64,000 bases of DNA from positions 1,364,001 to 1,428,000 of the forward strand of contig JAOVFP010000003.1 of NCBI GenBank assembly GCA_025738555.1, given 5' to 3'. The first letter of the stretch is position 1; each line of letters begins with the position of its first letter. The notes beneath the pieces were generated by a model. The model made no database searches. It was not told the origin of the DNA and saw only the letters and a list, made by a program, of their open reading frames with translations. The translations under genes and the position numbers were made by a program. Below are positions 58,850-64,000 of the stretch, piece after piece. This DNA is from Cyathus striatus (lineage: Eukaryota; Basidiomycota; Agaricomycetes; Agaricales; Nidulariaceae).

Positions 58850-59895
58850 TGCTATTGCTAAGTATCCCCCACATACCATAGTTTTCAAATTTAGATATGT
58901 TGTCAATATCAAAGGCCATATACATTACTGAGCTGTGAAAATAGTGACAAATGTAACATGCAAAGAGCATAATGAGTGACACATATATAATATGTAATGT
59001 GAATCAAAAGAGTAACACCTCTCAAATATATGATAGTTATGCAAAGTGTGACGGATGTGACACGCGTGACACGCATGAAAAGCGTGACGCACATGACAAA
59101 TTTAATGTGCGGGAATATGTGTGACAAACATGACGCATCTGAACTGTGTGACATATATCGAGTGCGGGAAATATGTAAGGCGTGGGAATATGCGTGAAGC
59201 GCTGGAATATGTGTGGGAATATGTGTGAAGCGTGGGAATATGTGTGACAAACGTGACACGTGAGAAATGTGTGAAGCGCGGGAATATGTGTGACAAACAT
59301 GACACGTGAAAAATGTGTGAAGCGCAGGAATATGTGTGACACGCGGGAAAACTGTGACAAATGTCATCTGATCACTTATGATCACCCCCATATTGATTAG
59401 TATTTACCAGTAGTCATTATACACTATAATATACCATTATAACATACCATGATCACTTATGATCACTTTAACAATCATTAGTATTAACTAGTAGTCATTA
59501 TACACAATAATACACTAATATGACACACTATGATCACTCATGATCACTATTATATTCATTAGTATAAGCTAGTAGTCATTATACACAATAATACACTAGT
59601 AATAACATACCATGATCACTTATGATCACTTCCACATTCATTAGTATTCAATAGTATTCATTACACACTATAATACACTATTTATATAGTACCATGATCA
59701 CTTATGATCACTTTCACATTCATTAGCATTCATTAGTAGTCAATATACCCTTTAATATCAATCATACACTATTATAACATTCAATAATCACCTTTGATCA
59801 CTTATATATTCATTAATAATAATGAATACCATTAGATTTTAGCAGTGATCATAGAAGTCAGGGATTTTATGATCCAAATTGGCTGACACTTATGG
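58850..59895 (-). repeat. Right arm of the giant inverted repeat, inner part
   Basis: An inverted counterpart of 55874-56640 and of 52290-52647, with those two left segments adjacent here because the 3.2-kb insertion is absent. It includes about five TGATCACTTATGATCAC units alternating with ATTCATTAGTATT. Confidence 0.8.
59090..59345 (-). repeat. CpG-containing minisatellite, right copy
   Basis: GGGAATATGTGTGAAGCG units, the reverse complement of those at 56040-56320, with fewer copies. Confidence 0.75.
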
Positions 59896-60235
59896 CTTAC
59901 CTTCCTACTGTTCTAGATAGTTGAAATGATATATTTTATATTGATATCCAACCATTACACAGTGTCAGATTCATTTGGTGAATGTGTTTAACTTGAATTT
60001 GTATTAAAAGCATTATAAGCACCTAACAGCTACCAACTGCATACACCACACTCATTTGTATATACTCATAAGCTAGCTTACCTTACTACTGTTCTAGATA
60101 GTTGAAATGGTATATTTAATAGTGATATCCAACTATTATGCAGTGTCAGATTCATTTAGTGAATGTGTTTAACTTGAATTTGCATTACGAGCATTATAAG
60201 TACCTAACAGCTACCAACTGCATAGTACTTACAGC
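59895..60235 (+). repeat. 180-bp tandem duplication
   Basis: GCTTACCTTCCTACTGTTCT at 59895 and GCTTACCTTACTACTGTTCT at 60075 begin two copies that both run through CAGCTACCAACTGCATA. The left arm lacks this segment. Confidence 0.75.
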
Positions 60236-60289
60236 TGCAAAGCAATACCAAACACTGGCTTTTGAACATCATGTCATATTATAAATCTG

Positions 60290-61409
60290 GTACAGTATAC
60301 CATTAAATTTATGATAGTACATAGGGGATGATATCTAATTATAGTCATCAGGTACTGTGAGCCCATTGCTTGTCATCATTGCAACTAAATGACAAAGTTT
60401 ATTGTCTCTCTCAGATATTAATATCTCCTTTTCCTCTAGCTCATGATATCACTGTGCAAGCTCTTCCTCTCATTGCTGCAGCTCTGATGTGAGCTTAAAA
60501 TATTGAGCCTGTTTAGACTTGCAAAGGTCAGAGATCAGGAGGGTGAACTTGTTCACAATATCAGCAGTTTTTTGGTGGGAAAATTCACAGTTGTCAGAAA
60601 GGGTTCATGAGGTGTAATGGACAGTACCACTGCTTTCACTGGAATGCTGCCCCATTACCATAATCCAGGAGTGGGTCTCCTCTGCCAACCTTTCTGTCTA
60701 TAACTTATGTTAGCACTGGCATAACAGGTTTAATAAACTACTTTATACCTTTACAATTATAACCCCAAACTCTCAATTGAAGCATTTTGTCGCCACTTTG
60801 CAGACAGTGATTGGTTTCCTTAAAGAGTGTGGCCTCCAAACAGCTACAAGGTGAATATAAAAGTAAGCATTATAAAGTAAATTATGATAGGTGTATGCAC
60901 AATAATCCTGGTTTCCCTTTAGGGCACCAATAACTGTCCCATACATTTGATACTTGGGTATAACTTGTGAAGGAGACTCTGAAAGTGTAGGTGATGATCA
61001 CTGGCTAGGAGAAGGTGATGGTGTGTGGCACAGCAAAGGAGAGTTTATAGTCTGTAGCACTGGAAGGTCCAGAGCTATAGGGGCAAAGGGTACTTCAGTG
61101 GGAGCAGGAAAGTTTATAGTCTGTAGCACTGGAGGATCCATAGCTATAGGGACTAAGGGTAGGGAGTGGCATTCACCATTGGTGCAACAGAATGTTTGCC
61201 TACCAATAGTTGATGGTTGATGTTATGGTTTGTGAGAAGCTTATAAAATACTTGAATAAAGATTTGGAAGCAATGAAAGTGATATTAAATTTACTCACAA
61301 GATCTTCTAAGTATTTTTTACCAGCTTTAGTGTGTTCACACTGGTGTAAGTATAGATGATTGATGCATTTCCAGCATTGTCTCTTCTTTGATTTACAAGG
61401 CATAATGAT
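60290..61409 (-). pseudogene. Unidentified gene remnant with coiled coil, minus strand
   Basis: It starts MPCKSKKRQCWKCINHLYLH (ATG near 61409), a basic segment with CWKC, then EHTKAGKKYLEDLVSKFN. After a probable intron comes proline-rich sequence with an internal repeat, FAPIALDLPVLQTINSPL and VPIAMDPPVLQTINFPAP (61170-61030). Near 60520-60380 lies a coiled-coil stretch, KQAQYFKLTSELQQ, EEELAQ, YHELEEKEILISERDNKL. Several stops interrupt the frame. It sits inside the right arm with no counterpart in the left arm, so it may be an insertion. The family is unknown; a transposon-borne DNA-binding protein is possible. Confidence 0.4.
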
Positions 61410-61864
61410 GAGAAGGGAAATATTTTTTATAAAGGGATACAATGTCTCAGTGTAGAGAAGAAACTGATTTTTGAGGGATGTAGTGGCATATGTGTGGTTC
61501 CACAATGGTACATAAATTGAGCCAAACGAGAGGTACATGGGTATGTACCTCTAACAGTTTGAGGTACATGGGTACGTACCTGGACCTATCATAACCTAGT
61601 AATTCGTCAGTGCAATGTTTAATAGTGAAACCTATGTAGCGATATAAGACTACATTCATATTAGGAAAGTGGTCATACTACACCACATTGTCAAAATTAT
61701 AAATATGTGGTTCAGCTAGACTACAATTTTAACATGCATAAACCACATCCTGTGCTCACCTCGATACCCAAAATTTGAATATCAAGCTAATATAAATGCT
61801 AGAATATTATTTTGTGGTACACTAAGTTGACAATATGTCTGTAGAATGTATAAATTGTAACATG
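61410..61864. other. Junction before the right satellite array
   Basis: No gene. GAGGTACATGGGTA is repeated at about 61530 and 61561. The remainder is AT-rich. Confidence 0.4.
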
Positions 61865-64000
61865 AAATGTAGTCTATAAGAACTGGACTGGAATAATTGA
61901 TGGGATGATACATATACGGACAGATGTGATAAGCGTGTGATATATGTTTTCCGCGTTCTGAAAATGACAGATGAGTCAGCACATGAACGCAGCACGACAA
62001 GACTAGATTTCTGTCATCTGGTGAATGTAGCAGAAGGAGGTAAGATCTTAATTTTCACTTTTTCGCATTTATTAATGCATTATGAGGATGTATAATATGG
62101 AATAATTATATTATGTTATATCTATATCTAACTGAACGGATCGTGCATATTCTACATTTCTAATAGCAATGTAGAGGATGTAAATTAATGTGGTAGAGGT
62201 GGTGCATGTAGACTGGATATCTTATAATTGATGGGATGTGCCATATGCGAACAGAAGTGATGAGCACGGGATATTTGTGTTGCGCATTCCGAAAATGACA
62301 GATGAGTCATCACATGAACGCAGCGTGACGAGACTAGATTTCGGTCATCTGGTGAATATAGCGGAAGGAGGCAAGATCTTAATTTTCACTTTTTCGCATT
62401 TATTAATGCATTATGAGGATGTATAATATGGAATAATTATATAATGTTATATCTACATCTAACTGAACGGATCATGCATGTTCTACATTTCTAATAGCGA
62501 TGTAGAGGATGTAAATTAATGTGATAGAAGTGGTGCATGTAGACTGGATATCTTATAATTGATGGGATGTGCCATATGTGAACAGAAGTGATAAGCGTGG
62601 GATATTTGTGTTGAGCATTCCGAAAATGACGAATGAGTCATCACATGAACGCAGCGCGATGAGACTAGATTCCTGTCATCTGGTGAATGTAGCAGAAGGA
62701 GGCAAGATCTTCACCTGTAATTTTTCGCATTTATTAGTGCATTATGAGGGTGTATAATATGGAATAATTATATTATGTTATATCTACATCTAACTGAAAG
62801 GATTGTGCATGTTCTACATTTCTAATAGTGAAGTAGAGGATATGAATTAATGAGGTAGAAGTGGTGCATGTAGACTGGATATCTTATAACTGATAGGATG
62901 TGCCTTACGCAGACAGATGTGATAAGTGTGGGATATTTGTGATGCGAATTCCGAAAATAACAGATGAGTCAGCACATGAACGCAGCGCGACGAGACTAGA
63001 TTCCTGTCATCTGGTGAATGTGGCGGAAGGAGGCAAGATCTTCGTTTGTAATTTTCACAATTATTAGTGCATTACGGAGATCTATCATATCGAATAATTA
63101 TATTGTGAAATATCTACACCTAACTGAATAGATCGTGAGTTTCCTACATTTCTAATAGCAATGTAGATGATCTAAATAAATGAGGAAGAAGTGGTGCATG
63201 TAGACTGGATATGCTATGATTGATGGGATGTGCCATACGCGGACAGATGTAATAAGCGTGTGGGATATTGGTTTGCACATTCCGAAAATGACAGATGAGT
63301 CAGCCCATGACCACAGCGCGACAAGACTAGTTTCCTGTCATCTGGTGAATGTAGCGGAAGGAGGCAAGATCTTAATTTTCACTTTTTCGCATTTATTAGA
63401 GCATTATGAGGATGTATAATATGGAATAATTATATAATGTTATATCTACATCTAACTTAAAGGATCGTGCATGTTCTACATTTCTAATGGCGATGTAGAG
63501 GATATGAATTAATGAGGTAGAAGTGGTGCATGTAGACTGGATATCCTATGATTGATGGGATGTGCCTTACACGGAAAGATGTGATAAGCATGGGATATTA
63601 GTGTTGTGCATTCCGAAAATGACAGATGAGTCAGCACATAAATGCAGTGCTACGAGACTAGATTCCTGTCATCTGGTGAATGTGGTGGAAGGAGGCAGGA
63701 TCTTCGATTGTAATTTTTCGCATTTATTAGTGCACTATGGAGATCTACCACATAGAATAATGTTATATCTACATCTAACTGAACAGATTGTGCGTGTTCT
63801 ACATTTCTAATAGCGAAGTAGATAATCTAAATGAATGAGGAAGAAGTGGTGCATGTAGACTGGATATTCTATGATTGATGGGATGTGCCATAAGTGGACA
63901 GATGTGATAAGCGTGGGATATTTGTGTTGTGCATTCCGAAAATGACAGATGAGTTAGCACATGAACACAGCACGACAAGACTAGATTCCTGTCATCTGGT
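61865..64000 (+). repeat. Right satellite array, ~331-bp unit, runs off window
   Basis: The word TTGATGGGATG or its variants recurs near 61898, 62228, 62559, 62890, 63220, 63552 and 63877, a period of 325-332 bp, so six to seven copies are visible. Units contain GTGGTGCATGTAGACTGGAT and ATTCCGAAAATGACAGATGA, and a ~62-codon ORF starting MPYxxRSDKxGIFVL. The orientation is opposite to the left array. CpG sites are better kept here than in the left array. Confidence 0.88.

Noticed and set aside
1..64000. tRNA or rRNA genes, telomeric TTAGGG arrays, bacterial operons
   Set aside because: None found on reading both strands; short GGG-rich words do not form telomere repeats.

Overview
The window is eukaryotic. 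It reads as a repeat-choked, AT-rich stretch of a filamentous basidiomycete, most likely an Agaricomycete. Gene-like parts have short GT..AG introns of about 40-60 bp. The elements are a chromodomain Ty3/Gypsy retrotransposon, CACTA-type DNA transposons with a Tnp2-like transposase, and a DIRS-like tyrosine-recombinase retrotransposon. Two TPR-CHAT proteins, an Agaricomycete speciality, and an Rtt107/Brc1-like BRCT gene remnant are also present. I cannot name the species.

Layout. 1-14.3 kb: inverted-repeat DNA elements (253-1508, 11841-14279, 13068-14099) and an old solo LTR (2062-10348) split by a young 7.6-kb chromovirus (2159-9761, minus strand). 14.5-24.95 kb: another old LTR split by a 9.9-kb CACTA transposon (14701-24617). 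Its transposase gene is itself split by a solo LTR (20163-20868). 26.1-39.6 kb: a segmental duplication carrying two minus-strand TPR-CHAT genes. Copy 1 (26077-29743) is broken by a 395-bp MITE; copy 2 (35661-38963) is complete apart from one splice-site question. Between them lie a decayed Rtt107/Brc1-like gene (32090-33990) and a C2H2 zinc-finger remnant. 39.6-45 kb: a 1.4-kb TIR element abutting a CpG-decayed DIRS element (41001-44900). 45-49.8 kb: unidentified broken genes. 49.8-64 kb: a giant imperfect palindrome. Its outer parts are satellite arrays of a ~331-bp unit in opposite orientation, its inner parts are shared inverted arms, and at least three further elements are nested inside it.

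How it fits together. Almost everything is mobile DNA nested in mobile DNA. Because several elements sit inside sequences that have an uninterrupted paralogue in the same window, their ends and target-site duplications can be read directly. Old elements carry stop codons mostly of the CGA-to-TGA type, as expected from decay of methylated CpG. The young Gypsy element has LTRs differing at only one base and one indel, and is broken by 1-nt indels instead. The TPR-CHAT pair is the only near-intact host-like coding material. No tRNA, rRNA, CRISPR, operon or bacterial feature was seen.
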